64,000 nucleotides of DNA. Origin: Bin87 sp965217175 (GTDB lineage: Bacteria; Chloroflexota; Dehalococcoidia; Lucifugimonadales; UBA3495). A program made the translations under genes and the position numbers. The notes under the pieces were generated by a model. It was given only the letters and a program-made list of their open reading frames with translations, was not told the DNA's origin and searched no databases. Position 1 is the stretch's first letter. Every line of letters begins with the position of its first letter. Shown here one piece after another: positions 51,762 through 61,664 of this stretch. Location of the stretch: the NCBI GenBank assembly GCA_965217175.1, contig OZ244251.1, forward strand, positions 744,001 to 808,000, read 5' to 3'.

Positions 51762-54700
51762 TTACCCGCCTTCTCCGGCGCGCAGCACACGCTGAACGTC
51801 CAGCCGGTTCATGATCAGAGCCAGCCACACCACCGTAACCGCTGAGACCACGCCCAGCACGGCGTAGGCGAGGGCCAGCATCCGCCAGTCGGTTTCGAAC
51901 GTCAGCGGTGGAGTCGCCCGCACACCACCCTCGGCCACTTCCAGCACTGGCAGCAGGGCCGCCCCGATCTGCGCGCCTGCCCACGTACCAACCGCCACGC
52001 CGGACAGCACCACCGTTGCCAGATTGAACCAGACCACGCCGTTGAGCTGTCCTCGCGTGCTGCCCAGTGTACGCAGCAGCGCAAATTCGGTTTGCCGCTC
52101 CCGGGTATCAAGCCAGCAGAAAAGCGCGATCCCCGACGCACTGGCCAACGCCAGCGCCAGGAACATTATCACCAGCAGGCCTCCCCAGCCCGCGTTGGCC
52201 AGCGGTTGGTTGCCACGCAGGGCCACCTCTTCTTCTGCGATCAGCGCTTCGCCGGCGGATAACCCGATTCCCTCAATGTACGATTCGGCTGCAGTCGCTG
52301 CTTCAAGGGCAATGGTCGGGTCACCCAGTAATACGTCCCGGTCCATCCAGGCTTCGCCGGCCCCGCCGAAAACGCGCCGACTGTGCCGGTTGGCATAATC
52401 GACAAATTCCCCCAGATCTGCGATCACCAGCGGTTGCTTCCGGGGATCGAGGGTCGGGAAAAAACCGGTTACCGCCACAATCTCCACCGGCAGCGCAAAC
52501 GTCGACATACCCAGGCTGATGCGGTCGCCCACCTCCGAGCCGGTAGCTTTCAGGACACCCGGGTCGACCACCACGCGCAGTGGCGGTGGAGATTCACCCG
52601 GACTGATCCCCGGCACACCCACGCCGCCCGGCGCCCAGCTGAATACCACCGAACCGGAGCTTTCCGGGCGCGTTACGCTGCGGCTCGTCTCCAGGGCATA
52701 CAAACCGGGCCGCACGTAGTCTTCGATGACGTTCCACCCTTCGGTGTCGGTAAATGCTGCCACTACCGCCTCTCCCTGTGGAGTGATGGCGGTCAGACCT
52801 TCCAGGAACAGCACCCCGGGGCGGTTGCTGCTCGTGCGCCCCAGAACCTGCAGACTAACCAGCGTGTGCGGGGGCTTATCCACGCGGGGCAAACTGTCGT
52901 CTACGCTGGGACGCCCGGACCGGCCCACCCGAAGCGGGAGTTGTCCCTCCATTCGCACCCATTCGTTGCCGCTAACGTCCCCCAATTTCACATCGTAATG
53001 TCGCCCCGTGGAGTCACGCACCCGGGCCCCCACGGTCATAAACCGGTTTTGCAATCCACCCGTACGCGCCCACAGCGCCAGCCCCGTGGTTCCTTCGGGC
53101 AACCGGATGCCTTCGGGAGCATCCGGATTGGGCGCGATTGCTGCCATCAACTCGGGCAGTGTGTTTCCGTCTCCAAAATCCTCTCGCCACCAGGCCACGT
53201 CTGCCAGGCGGTCCGACTCCACCGCCAGCACCGAAACCCGTTGTGATCCAAACCCTTCGGTCAGCAGACTGCCCTCGGTTCGCAATACTTCTGCGGTACC
53301 CGACAACGCATCCGAAACCCCGGTGTCCTTGCGCCCCGTTCTGCTGCCGTCGTGGTGAATTCGGATATCTGCCCCCACGTCGTAGCGGACCCGGTCGTCC
53401 TGGCTGCGGGACAGTGTCGCTGAAAACGCGCTGCCCACCACGCCTAGCGAGGTTGCCAGCATCAGCAGCGCCACCAGGCTCCCCGGCGCGATGGGGTCTC
53501 TGGCGATACGTCTCAGGCCCTGAACCAGCCAGCCGGGTCCCACCGCTCCCACCAGCCGCGCCGAAATTGCGGCCACCAGGGGGAACAACCGCATCACCAG
53601 CAATCCCAGCGCAATGAGCGCCAATGCTGGCCCCAGCAGCAGCGCAAAATCTATCTCGAGATCGCGGCTGCCCAGGCTGCGCGTTAACACCGTACCGCGG
53701 CTCGATATCTGCCACCACAAAAACGCGATCACCACCAGCGCCAGCAGGTCCAGATAGTATCGGTGGATAAACGGCGTGCGGGCTGGCCGCGCCCCGGATT
53801 GCCGAAATTCCACGATCCCCTTGCCGGCCGCTGCCAGCGTCGCCACCGACAGCACCACCACCGCCAGCAACGCTCCCGCGGCGCCCATGCCGAATGCTTG
53901 CCACGACAGCGAAACCGGCGCGCCGGCTGATGCGGTGTCGAACACCAGTCCGCCCAGGCCCCGCGCCAAAACCGGCGACAACAGCGCGCCCGCTATTAAT
54001 GCCGGCCCGGCCAGCAGCAAACCCTCCACCAGGGTGAGTATCCCGATCTGCGGAGTGGTCGCGCCCCGGCTCTTCAGCATGGCGATCTCTGCCGCCCGCG
54101 CCCGGATGACCATCCCGGCGGTGATGCTCAGGTAGTAGGCCAGGATGCCGGTTACCAGGAACACCATCAGGAACAGCGGGATGCGGGCCAGCAGTAGCTG
54201 CTCCTCATGCGCTTCCAGAATCCTCGCCAGGCCGGTTGACGTACTGCCGTTGGGCAGGTGGTTGGTAACATTGCGCCGCACCTCCCGCAACGTTTGCTGC
54301 AGTTCGTTAACCTGCTTGGCGGGAATGCCATTCCGGTCAATCTGCAAAAACCACGCCGAGCTGATATAGATTCCCGGATACCGGCGGCCAACCTGTTGTC
54401 GTATCGCCTGCTCCGACGTGAACAGCGGCACCAGCGTCCAGTCGTCGTCGTGGTAGGTCAGCAACTTCTGACGGCGATACCAGTACTCCTCATCAGGATC
54501 AGTCGGCTCTATGACCCCCACCACCGCGACGCGCGTGGGCGCCTGTCCCTCCCCGCCCGTGGCCGGCAATACGTAAAACGTGCCGCCCAGCTCCATATTC
54601 AGGAATTCAAACCCGGGCGGGTCCACCGCGACCTCTATCACGATATCGTCCGTGTCGCCGGTCGTGTCGTCGTACCCACCGTCCTCCGCCAATTGGGGCC

Positions 54701-55166
54701 AGCGCCCATCCACCAGCGTGGCCTTGCCCTCCTGCAGTCCCGATAAATACTGCAATCGTCCCCGGGGGCGTTCGCTGTTGGGCAGGTCAAGGTGAGGTCG
54801 CCCCGAAAAATAGAAGGTGGCGGTTTCGACCTGGAAAGATGCTGCGCCAATAGAGTCGGCCAACGGCGCGATTACGCGCTGGTTCACGAACTGTCTGGAC
54901 AGCGCGTAACGATCGCTGGCCGCCGTGGCGGTGCGCGGGTCGTCGAGGTCGTTGAACACCCTGGTCCAGATGTTCACATCGTCAGAATCTGCCTCGGCCA
55001 AAGCCCGCCGCAGCGCTGTTTCCGCCAGCAGGTCGTTGAAGACCACGGCGCTGGACAGCAGAACCACCGACAGCGTTACGCCCAGCAAAACCGTCAGCTC
55101 AATGCGAAATGAAGACATCAGCCGGCGACGCGCCAGCACATAGCCCAAATGCAATATCGCCATCAT
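51762..55166 (-). CDS. FtsX/MacB-type ABC permease, second copy
   Basis: 1134 residues, about twice the length of MacB. A first helix (about 19-41, FRIELTVLLGVTLSVVLLSS) precedes a large extracytoplasmic domain (about 42-320). Then come a cluster of helices (about 325-610), a second large domain (about 620-965) and three C-terminal helices (about 985-1120). The FtsX-like core VVARARAAEIAMLKSRGATTPQI-type motif (VIRARAAEIAMLKSRGAT) occurs before helix clusters. The layout resembles LolC/E-like tandem permeases acting on lipoproteins or envelope substrates. A 3-bp gap separates it from the related permease upstream. Confidence 0.9.
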   Translation of the reverse strand: MMAILHLGYVLARRRLMSSFRIELTVLLGVTLSVVLLSSAVVFNDLLAETALRRALAEADSDDVNIWTRVFNDLDDPRTATAASDRYALSRQFVNQRVIAPLADSIGAASFQVETATFYFSGRPHLDLPNSERPRGRLQYLSGLQEGKATLVDGRWPQLAEDGGYDDTTGDTDDIVIEVAVDPPGFEFLNMELGGTFYVLPATGGEGQAPTRVAVVGVIEPTDPDEEYWYRRQKLLTYHDDDWTLVPLFTSEQAIRQQVGRRYPGIYISSAWFLQIDRNGIPAKQVNELQQTLREVRRNVTNHLPNGSTSTGLARILEAHEEQLLLARIPLFLMVFLVTGILAYYLSITAGMVIRARAAEIAMLKSRGATTPQIGILTLVEGLLLAGPALIAGALLSPVLARGLGGLVFDTASAGAPVSLSWQAFGMGAAGALLAVVVLSVATLAAAGKGIVEFRQSGARPARTPFIHRYYLDLLALVVIAFLWWQISSRGTVLTRSLGSRDLEIDFALLLGPALALIALGLLVMRLFPLVAAISARLVGAVGPGWLVQGLRRIARDPIAPGSLVALLMLATSLGVVGSAFSATLSRSQDDRVRYDVGADIRIHHDGSRTGRKDTGVSDALSGTAEVLRTEGSLLTEGFGSQRVSVLAVESDRLADVAWWREDFGDGNTLPELMAAIAPNPDAPEGIRLPEGTTGLALWARTGGLQNRFMTVGARVRDSTGRHYDVKLGDVSGNEWVRMEGQLPLRVGRSGRPSVDDSLPRVDKPPHTLVSLQVLGRTSSNRPGVLFLEGLTAITPQGEAVVAAFTDTEGWNVIEDYVRPGLYALETSRSVTRPESSGSVVFSWAPGGVGVPGISPGESPPPLRVVVDPGVLKATGSEVGDRISLGMSTFALPVEIVAVTGFFPTLDPRKQPLVIADLGEFVDYANRHSRRVFGGAGEAWMDRDVLLGDPTIALEAATAAESYIEGIGLSAGEALIAEEEVALRGNQPLANAGWGGLLVIMFLALALASASGIALFCWLDTRERQTEFALLRTLGSTRGQLNGVVWFNLATVVLSGVAVGTWAGAQIGAALLPVLEVAEGGVRATPPLTFETDWRMLALAYAVLGVVSAVTVVWLALIMNRLDVQRVLRAGEGG

Positions 55167-55169
55167 GGT

Positions 55170-58100
55170 CTACTCAGTCTCCCGCAATATTTCGGGTGGC
55201 CGCAACCGCCCCGCGGTGAACCCCGCCAGCGTGATGGCCGTGATGGCAGCCACCGCCAGGCATACGAACGTGGCGATTAACCACGGCCCTTCAGCCACAA
55301 AGACCAGCGGCGGAGTAACCGGGCCGCCGGCTGCGTTGGTGGTCAACTGGCCCAGCGTCCACTGCGCCAGAGCCCAGCCCGCCAGGCCGCCCACGACTAT
55401 CCCCAGCACGGCGATAATCAGTCGTTCCAGCGCCAGGCCGGCAAAACGCTGCCACCGGGCAACTCCCAGGGCAGCGCCCACCGACATGTCAACCCGCTGC
55501 TCGCGAACGGCCACCACCCCGTGGGCGCACAGAGCCAGCCCAACCGCCAGCGCCAGCGCTGCCAGCCCGATACCCGTCAGGGCGTTCCAGGCTCCGCCGG
55601 CCAGTGGGTTGCGCGTGGCCACATCGACGGCGGCAGCGCGGTCCCTGATGAACGACAGGCCGTACCCTTCGGCCCGTATCGCCGCGGAAACCGCCTCCCG
55701 ATCTGCGTCCTCGGCTATGTCGAACCACCATTCGTCGGGTATCACCGGCTGCGCGCCCGGAGCCTGCTGCAACCACGCCCTGAATTCAGGCGCCGACACC
55801 ACCAGGAAACTCCGCCGGTGGTCCAGGGTGGGGAAGTAATCGACTACCGATGCGATGCGCGTGGGGACAATGTATCCATCCACGGTAACCCGCACCAGTT
55901 GGCCGCTGGTATAGCCCGGACCGCCGATGGCCGGCACCGGCACCGGCCCGGGCGGGATTATGATGCCGCGTGGCGACCGGCCCAACGGTTCCTGCCATCG
56001 GATGGCCAATCCCAAGTCCCCCGAGTGGGCAGAGTTGGCGGTCCTCTCGATGTTGTCGGGAGTGGAGCCTCCCTGGGGCAGCACCACCCAGGGCCCCAGA
56101 TCCTCAAATCCCTCCAGAATCTCGCCCCCGGCGCGCAGCCCCCGCCCATACGCAGTCAGGTCGTCGAATGACAGGCCGCCGGGCGGTGTTCGGGAGAACG
56201 AATCCCCCGAGATATACAGCGCCACCACTCGCCGGTTGCCGCCGTCCTGCGATCCGGTGCTGGTTTCGGGGAGTGGAATCCGATAGTGCCGCCATGCCAC
56301 GGCCTCTTCGAATTCCGGCTCTAAAGTACCCAATTCCACATTGCGATAAAACCCGCGTTCGTCCCCTATCCGGAGCCACAGCCGGTAGGTTGGCAATGGC
56401 ACGGCCGCTCCCAGTTCCAGACTGTCGTCCCGGCGCACCCACATCCCGACGCTCTCGGCTTCCTCGGGCAAGGCGATCCCCGCCGTATTCACAGACAGCG
56501 TGCGACGCAACGGCGCCAACAACGTGTCAAGCGTGGCCGGCGCATCCGCCGCGAAGTCATCACGCCACCACGCTGCCCGCGGCATGGTGATCGGATCCAC
56601 CCCCATCAGGGCACCCCGCTGGGTCGGCCCGTCCACGAAGCTCACCGATTGACGGATCACCTGGGATACCGCCTCCACACCTTCGATATCATTCAGCGCC
56701 GCCACTTTCTGCGCTTCCCGTACGCCCAGGAATCGCGCCGCGTTCAGCGTAATATCGCCCCCGATACGGTGGCTGGCCTGTTCTGCCTCGCTGCGGGCAA
56801 GGGTGGTCTGGAACGATCCTGCAAACACCCCCAACGCCGCGGCCAGCGTTACCACCACGGTCAGGGCGGCGTAGGGCAGTGGACGCCGGGCCATCTGCCG
56901 CAACGCCAGCGCGACCCAGGCCGGCGCGGTGTGGCGTGAGGTCCAGGCAGCCACGGTCATTGCCCAGGGCAGCACACGCAGCATCAGGAATGCCAGCGTG
57001 AGGAGCGCCGCCGATGGAGCCAGTAACAACAGCGGGTCCAGCGCCGGCCCGCGTCCGGTCAGGGTGCCTTCCACAAACCCGCCCCGCTGCCGAATCTGCC
57101 ACACCAGGACCATCAGCGCGACCACGGCCAGCACGTCAATGTAATACCTTTGCAGCCACGGCGCGGATGGCGGTCGCGCCCGGGCCCGCAGGAAGTCCAG
57201 GATGCCCAGTCGGGCCAGACTGCCGCCGGCCACGGCCAGCACACCCAGGCTCAGCAGACCGCCCACCACTCCCATGGCGTACATCTGCCACGACAGCCCC
57301 ACCTCGATGGGAGTATCCCCGATGCCGGCGCGATCGGCGGGATTGATGGTCCCCAGCAGCAGCGCGCTGCCGATTCCCCAAGCCAGCAGCGGACCCAACG
57401 CCGTTGCCACCACCACCACCAGACCTTCACCCGATCCCAGCAATCCGCCCACCTGTCCCATGCTCGCGCCCCGGCTGCGCAACATCGACGCCTCCGACGA
57501 CCTGGCGCCGGCCAGCAGACCCACCGCCAGCGCCAGGAAGTACAGTATCACCACCACCACCAGCGATATGAACAGATACAGCGGCGCCCTGGCCAGGGTC
57601 AGCTCTTTTTGATATTTTGCCAGCAGCCCGGTGCCCCGACCGTTTTCCAGGATAGTCAGCACGTACGAGCGGGGGAACTGGCTGTTGATGTTGGTTTCCA
57701 GCGCCGTCAGGTCATCGCGGGTTTGCTGCACGGTGTCGGCAGTAATCACGTCCGCATTGATGTAGAGAAACCATCCGTAATCTCCAACCAGCGTCGGGTA
57801 GGGTTTTCCGACTCCGTTGAAGTACGCTGTCTCCGTAACGTACAGCGGCACCGTGGGCCGGCCGTCCCAGTCCCCGATGCGGAAATAATCCGTTGCGCCC
57901 ATCCAGTATTCGGCCCGCGGGTCTATGGGCTCGGCGATGCCAACCACGGTAACCGCAATATACTGCGGAGGCTCTGGCGGCTCCGACGGATACACCACCA
58001 TCCACGCCCGTTGGCCCACGCCCCAGGACAGTTGCCGGGACGTATCGGGACCAATCACCGCCTCGATGTGGGGGCGTCCGTTCTCGTCAGCCGTAACGGT

Positions 58101-58562
58101 GTCCTGCGGCCATCGTCCATCCACGATGACAGAGTTCTCGGTAAACCCGGTAACGAACACGGGCCGTCCCAACGGAGCCTCATCCAGAGCGCCCAGGGCA
58201 GTTGTGCTCGCCGGATTTATGATCGGTATCGTGGGCAAAACCTTGCCGTACCGGTTCCGGCTCCTCACCAGATAACCCACGTCGCGGTCCATGGTGGCTT
58301 CGATGTCGGTGCGCAGCGCCTGATAGTCCTCAGGCCCCAGCGGACGGTTGCGCACCACAACCTGCGTGTTGATGGCTGTCGGTGTGGTGATGGCCAACGC
58401 GTGCCGCAATCCCGCCTCGGCCAGCGCCTGCGAATACATCGCGCCCAGCGCCATGATGGTTACCGCCGCCAACACGCCGAAGGCCGTAACCGCCAGCAAT
58501 CCCCAGGCAGACCGAATCCGCCTGGGCAGCAACCATAATGAAAGGCCGAGGCTATTCTTCAC
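55170..58562 (-). CDS. FtsX/MacB-type ABC permease, first copy
   Basis: 1130 residues with the same layout as the next gene: first helix (about 16-45), periplasmic-type domain, helix cluster with ARSSEASMLRSRGASMGQVGGL, second domain and last helices ending AGRLRPPEILRETE. The two permeases share this RSRGAS/KSRGAT segment and probably arose by duplication, giving a heterodimeric transporter. With two dedicated ATPases this is one of the largest units in the window. Cargo is not deducible; export of lipid, lipoprotein or antibiotic is possible. Confidence 0.9.
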   Translation of the reverse strand: MKNSLGLSLWLLPRRIRSAWGLLAVTAFGVLAAVTIMALGAMYSQALAEAGLRHALAITTPTAINTQVVVRNRPLGPEDYQALRTDIEATMDRDVGYLVRSRNRYGKVLPTIPIINPASTTALGALDEAPLGRPVFVTGFTENSVIVDGRWPQDTVTADENGRPHIEAVIGPDTSRQLSWGVGQRAWMVVYPSEPPEPPQYIAVTVVGIAEPIDPRAEYWMGATDYFRIGDWDGRPTVPLYVTETAYFNGVGKPYPTLVGDYGWFLYINADVITADTVQQTRDDLTALETNINSQFPRSYVLTILENGRGTGLLAKYQKELTLARAPLYLFISLVVVVILYFLALAVGLLAGARSSEASMLRSRGASMGQVGGLLGSGEGLVVVVATALGPLLAWGIGSALLLGTINPADRAGIGDTPIEVGLSWQMYAMGVVGGLLSLGVLAVAGGSLARLGILDFLRARARPPSAPWLQRYYIDVLAVVALMVLVWQIRQRGGFVEGTLTGRGPALDPLLLLAPSAALLTLAFLMLRVLPWAMTVAAWTSRHTAPAWVALALRQMARRPLPYAALTVVVTLAAALGVFAGSFQTTLARSEAEQASHRIGGDITLNAARFLGVREAQKVAALNDIEGVEAVSQVIRQSVSFVDGPTQRGALMGVDPITMPRAAWWRDDFAADAPATLDTLLAPLRRTLSVNTAGIALPEEAESVGMWVRRDDSLELGAAVPLPTYRLWLRIGDERGFYRNVELGTLEPEFEEAVAWRHYRIPLPETSTGSQDGGNRRVVALYISGDSFSRTPPGGLSFDDLTAYGRGLRAGGEILEGFEDLGPWVVLPQGGSTPDNIERTANSAHSGDLGLAIRWQEPLGRSPRGIIIPPGPVPVPAIGGPGYTSGQLVRVTVDGYIVPTRIASVVDYFPTLDHRRSFLVVSAPEFRAWLQQAPGAQPVIPDEWWFDIAEDADREAVSAAIRAEGYGLSFIRDRAAAVDVATRNPLAGGAWNALTGIGLAALALAVGLALCAHGVVAVREQRVDMSVGAALGVARWQRFAGLALERLIIAVLGIVVGGLAGWALAQWTLGQLTTNAAGGPVTPPLVFVAEGPWLIATFVCLAVAAITAITLAGFTAGRLRPPEILRETE

Positions 58563-58607
58563 GGTGGACGACTACCTCGGCGCGGACTGGGGCAAGCATA
58601 AAATCTG

Positions 58608-59729
58608 TCAGCTGCGGGCGGCGGCGATGCGGTCGCGCAACCGGGGCAGCAGTTGTTCAGCGGTTCGGTGGCACTCTTCCACGTGAGGAAAACCGCTCAG
58701 GATGAATTCGTCGATTCCCAGATGCCAGTAACCCAGCAGCTCATCAGCCACCTGATCGGGTGTACCCACCAGGGCGCTGCCGCAATTTACCCTCACCTCC
58801 GAAAGGCCGTTCCACAGGTGCCGAGCCAGCCGGTGATCTTCGGCCTCGCGAGCCTGGGCCTGCTGCCCCACCATCGGCGTCCCCACGATGGCCGTTTGCC
58901 GCTGCGCCTTGACCTCCGGAGCGGCGTCGGCGATGAGGCTGCGGGCCGCGCTCCACGCTTCGTCCTCGTCGTCGCGGATCACCAGGTGCGTGCGTAACCC
59001 CAGCGACAACGGACGGTTGGCGACTTCAAACTGTTCCCGCAGATCGTCGATCCGCTGTTTCGTGTCGGCCAGTGGTTCAATCCAGCCCAGGTGAACGTCA
59101 GCCTGTCGCGACGAAAGGCCGATGGCCCGCGGCGATGCGCCCCCAAGATAGAATCGCGGCGCGTCGTCTCCCGGCGCCGGGGAGCAGTAGGCCCCCTGCA
59201 GCCGGTAGAAATCGCCGGCGTAACTGACCGGTTGCGGGTCCTGCCACAACGCGCGGCACGCCTGGATAAACTCCTCGGCGCGTTCGTACCGCGTGGCGTG
59301 GTCGCTAACCTCGCCCACCCGCTCAAAATCGTTCTGGATGCCGCCGGGCACGATGTTAATGTCCAGCCGTCCCCCGGATATCTGGTGCAGCGCGGCGGCC
59401 ATCTGGGCGAACAGGCCCAGCGCCACGAAGCCCGGTCGCACCGCCACCAGGAACCGGATGCGCGACGTTACCGCCGCCAGCGCGGTGGCCGTCGTCCACG
59501 TCTCGGCCAGCGGGGCGTCCTCGCTGAACAGCCCGTTGGCGAACCGCGTTGGGATCAGCATGGAGTAAAACCCGCAGTCTTCGGCGGTTTTAGCCACGCT
59601 GGTGAGGTAGTCGAAGGTCGGCGGACGCTGCGCCCGCAGAGTGCCGGCCCGGTCGCCATCGCCGTCAATGGGAATGAACCAGTCGAAGCGTGGTTCGGGC
59701 CGATGTGTATATCCGTTGTGGTCTGCCAT
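58608..59729 (-). CDS. LLM-class flavin-dependent monooxygenase (SsuD-like)
   Basis: 373 residues. RFDWFIPIDGDGDRAGT starts the TIM barrel. The ALFAQMAAALHQISGGRLDINIVPGG segment (here GLFAQMAAAL...) and the YERAEEFIQACRALW and FYLGGASPRAIGLSSRQADVHLGW segments match alkanesulfonate monooxygenases, which use FMNH2 from a separate reductase. The reductase (SsuE-like) is not adjacent. It may release sulfite from alkanesulfonates or oxidise another carbon substrate. GVRVNCGSALVGTPDQVADEL is the typical C-terminal stretch. Confidence 0.88.
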   Translation of the reverse strand: MADHNGYTHRPEPRFDWFIPIDGDGDRAGTLRAQRPPTFDYLTSVAKTAEDCGFYSMLIPTRFANGLFSEDAPLAETWTTATALAAVTSRIRFLVAVRPGFVALGLFAQMAAALHQISGGRLDINIVPGGIQNDFERVGEVSDHATRYERAEEFIQACRALWQDPQPVSYAGDFYRLQGAYCSPAPGDDAPRFYLGGASPRAIGLSSRQADVHLGWIEPLADTKQRIDDLREQFEVANRPLSLGLRTHLVIRDDEDEAWSAARSLIADAAPEVKAQRQTAIVGTPMVGQQAQAREAEDHRLARHLWNGLSEVRVNCGSALVGTPDQVADELLGYWHLGIDEFILSGFPHVEECHRTAEQLLPRLRDRIAAARS

Positions 59730-59845
59730 GTTTCACCAGCAGATGCTCAGAGGAAAGCGGTAGCGTGCAACGCCGGAATTTTCGACACTGACCGGCAATT
59801 CAACCGGTCGCTATAACCTCTTTTTCCTGCGTCAGATTCGAGAGA

Positions 59846-59974
59846 CTATGTTTTGGGCGGTGGCGGTGGTGGCAGTGGTGGCGGTGGCGGCTTAGTGGCC
59901 CTTACCGGCTTGACCGATTTCGATTTGTCTACCTCTCTGCGTTGGCTGGGTGGCGGGTTAGCGACTCTCGTCAT
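59846..59974 (-). CDS. Proline-rich mini-protein next to DUF6338 gene
   Basis: 42 residues, beginning MTRVANPPPSQRREVDKSKS and ending in a PPPPPLPPPPP tract. The start lies 4 nt after the DUF6338 stop, so it is probably coupled to it. The basic first half followed by a polyproline tail could bind membrane or protein partners. Too short for routine gene calling; a chance frame over a repeat (plus-strand GGCGGTGGCGGT tract) is an alternative. Confidence 0.4.
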   Translation of the reverse strand: MTRVANPPPSQRREVDKSKSVKPVRATKPPPPPLPPPPPPKT

Positions 59975-59978
59975 AACT

Positions 59979-60584
59979 CTACTCCTCCGAGACTTGGTCT
60001 CCATCAATTCTAACAAATTCCACCATTGCGATGTCCCTCTGCGAAATCAGGAGAATTTCCCCTGCAGGAACGGGATCATCCGAATCGTATGGCAGCCATT
60101 CACCTTCGGCCATTACGAAATGCCCTTGGTCTGGTCTCCCGGGCCACTCTTGCGGCCATCCATACAGGCGTCGGCCGTCGTGAAAGTACAATACAACGTA
60201 ACAATCATCGTTTTCTGCGAAAGCGGAATACCATTCTGATGGATAGGATGTTTCGCGAGTCGCTTTACCGTATCGCAGCAACCGGTGTACCGTGTCGTGA
60301 TTGGAGCAGTACACTGCGACTAACGCAATAACAGCCGCCACCAATACGGGAAAGACAAACTCCCAACCCTCCGGTCCAATGAACTCCGGCCACATCGCTT
60401 GTATCGTCAAATAGACAACCCACGCCGCTGCCTGGCTCAAAATCGTGAATATTAACGCTTGCACAACCTGCCCGAACTCGTTCGGCTTGGGATGCGCTGT
60501 CAGCGAATAGAACATCGCGGACGCTACCAACCCCGGCAACAGAAAAACCAGTACCCCCACCACTTCGTTGGTAGTCCAAATCAT
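59979..60584 (-). CDS. DUF6338 family membrane protein
   Basis: 201 residues. Three membrane helices (about 7-27, 42-62 and 72-95) precede a cytoplasmic domain with WYSAFAENDDCYVVLYFHDGRRLYGWPQEWP, the hallmark of DUF6338. Function unknown; relatives are often in accessory or defence-like regions. No partner other than the proline-rich ORF is adjacent. Confidence 0.8.
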   Translation of the reverse strand: MIWTTNEVVGVLVFLLPGLVASAMFYSLTAHPKPNEFGQVVQALIFTILSQAAAWVVYLTIQAMWPEFIGPEGWEFVFPVLVAAVIALVAVYCSNHDTVHRLLRYGKATRETSYPSEWYSAFAENDDCYVVLYFHDGRRLYGWPQEWPGRPDQGHFVMAEGEWLPYDSDDPVPAGEILLISQRDIAMVEFVRIDGDQVSEE

Positions 60585-60662
60585 TGCATATCCCTATGCC
60601 CGGTCTGTTGCCCTTCGTTTCCATACCTACTCGACCTACTCGCTACCTTCTCGCTTCCGTCC

Positions 60663-61664
60663 CTACTCGTCAGACGCGCTGTCATCCTCTTCCGGCGCCG
60701 CTGGCACGGGCATGGGAGGGTTGGGGTTTTCGGCCATCTCGCGCTGGTACCACATCATCATCACTATGCCCGCCGACAGCACGCTCATCATGTCGCCGGG
60801 CACCCACAGCATCAGGCCGCCCAACCGCTGGTCGGTGATCGACGACAACCCCTCCCACGGTCGCGGCACGTCCTGGTACGCCAGGTAGATGACCTCCTCA
60901 CGGAAGGTTATGGCAGCGCCCAGCAGGGTGTTGGGCAGCACGATCAGGCCCAGGTACAGGATGCGCAGCCCGGGGTGCAGCCGGGATCGGTGCGGTTTGG
61001 GATCGATGACAATCCACCAGAACAGGAACCCGCTGGTGAGCATGGTCGCGTGCATCAGCACGTGAATCCAGCCGTTGTGCACCGCCAGGTCGTGGGGACC
61101 CGGCACCTGCCAAAAGTACAACAGTCCCAGGAACATGCCAGTGGTCAGTATCGGGTTGGTAATTTTGCCGTACAACCAGCGCGCAATCCGCAACCGCACG
61201 ATGCGCCGCACCACCTGCTGCCGCAGCCAGGTGGGCATCCCTCGCAGGATAGGTGTCAGCGGCGCGCCCAGCAGAATCAGCAGCGGCCCCACCATTCGCA
61301 CCAGCAGATGCTGCACCTGGTGGATGGAGAAATAGTGCTCGGCCAGGGGTTCCACGGGCGATTGCAACGCGACGAACAGCACCAGGATGCCGGCGTAGTA
61401 GCTGGCCTGTTGCCATCGCGTGACGGGGTGGGTGCGGTTGGGCCAGTTGTTCAGGCCGTTGACATACAGGTACAGCGCGGCCAGCAGGACCAGGCTGGGC
61501 ACCGGGTTGGTGGTGAACCCCCAGGCGGTGGCGGGAGTTTGTCCCGGCGGTATTCCCTGGTGGGCCGATACCAGGTTTATCCCGCCCAGCGCCAGCGCGG
61601 CGACGGCTCCGATGGCTCCCGCCGCTGCCCAGCGGCCGGCTGGTCCCGACGGTATCAGCTTCAT
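60663..61664 (-). CDS. Cytochrome c oxidase assembly factor CtaG (caa3 type)
   Basis: 333 residues with about seven to nine membrane helices. Conserved His residues of the caa3_CtaG family are in LAEHYFSIHQVQHLLVRMVGPLLILLGAP, HDLAVHNGWIHVLMHATMLTSGFLFWW and WYQREMAE. It probably delivers copper to the CuB site of the heme-copper oxidase. The structural oxidase genes are not in the window. It overlaps the upstream gene by 4 nt (ATGA), so the two are coupled. Confidence 0.88.
   Translation of the reverse strand: MKLIPSGPAGRWAAAGAIGAVAALALGGINLVSAHQGIPPGQTPATAWGFTTNPVPSLVLLAALYLYVNGLNNWPNRTHPVTRWQQASYYAGILVLFVALQSPVEPLAEHYFSIHQVQHLLVRMVGPLLILLGAPLTPILRGMPTWLRQQVVRRIVRLRIARWLYGKITNPILTTGMFLGLLYFWQVPGPHDLAVHNGWIHVLMHATMLTSGFLFWWIVIDPKPHRSRLHPGLRILYLGLIVLPNTLLGAAITFREEVIYLAYQDVPRPWEGLSSITDQRLGGLMLWVPGDMMSVLSAGIVMMMWYQREMAENPNPPMPVPAAPEEDDSASDE

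Noticed and set aside
57150..58538. 462-codon plus-strand frame
   Set aside because: Antisense to an FtsX-type permease; rich in Gln/His/Arg as expected of a shadow.
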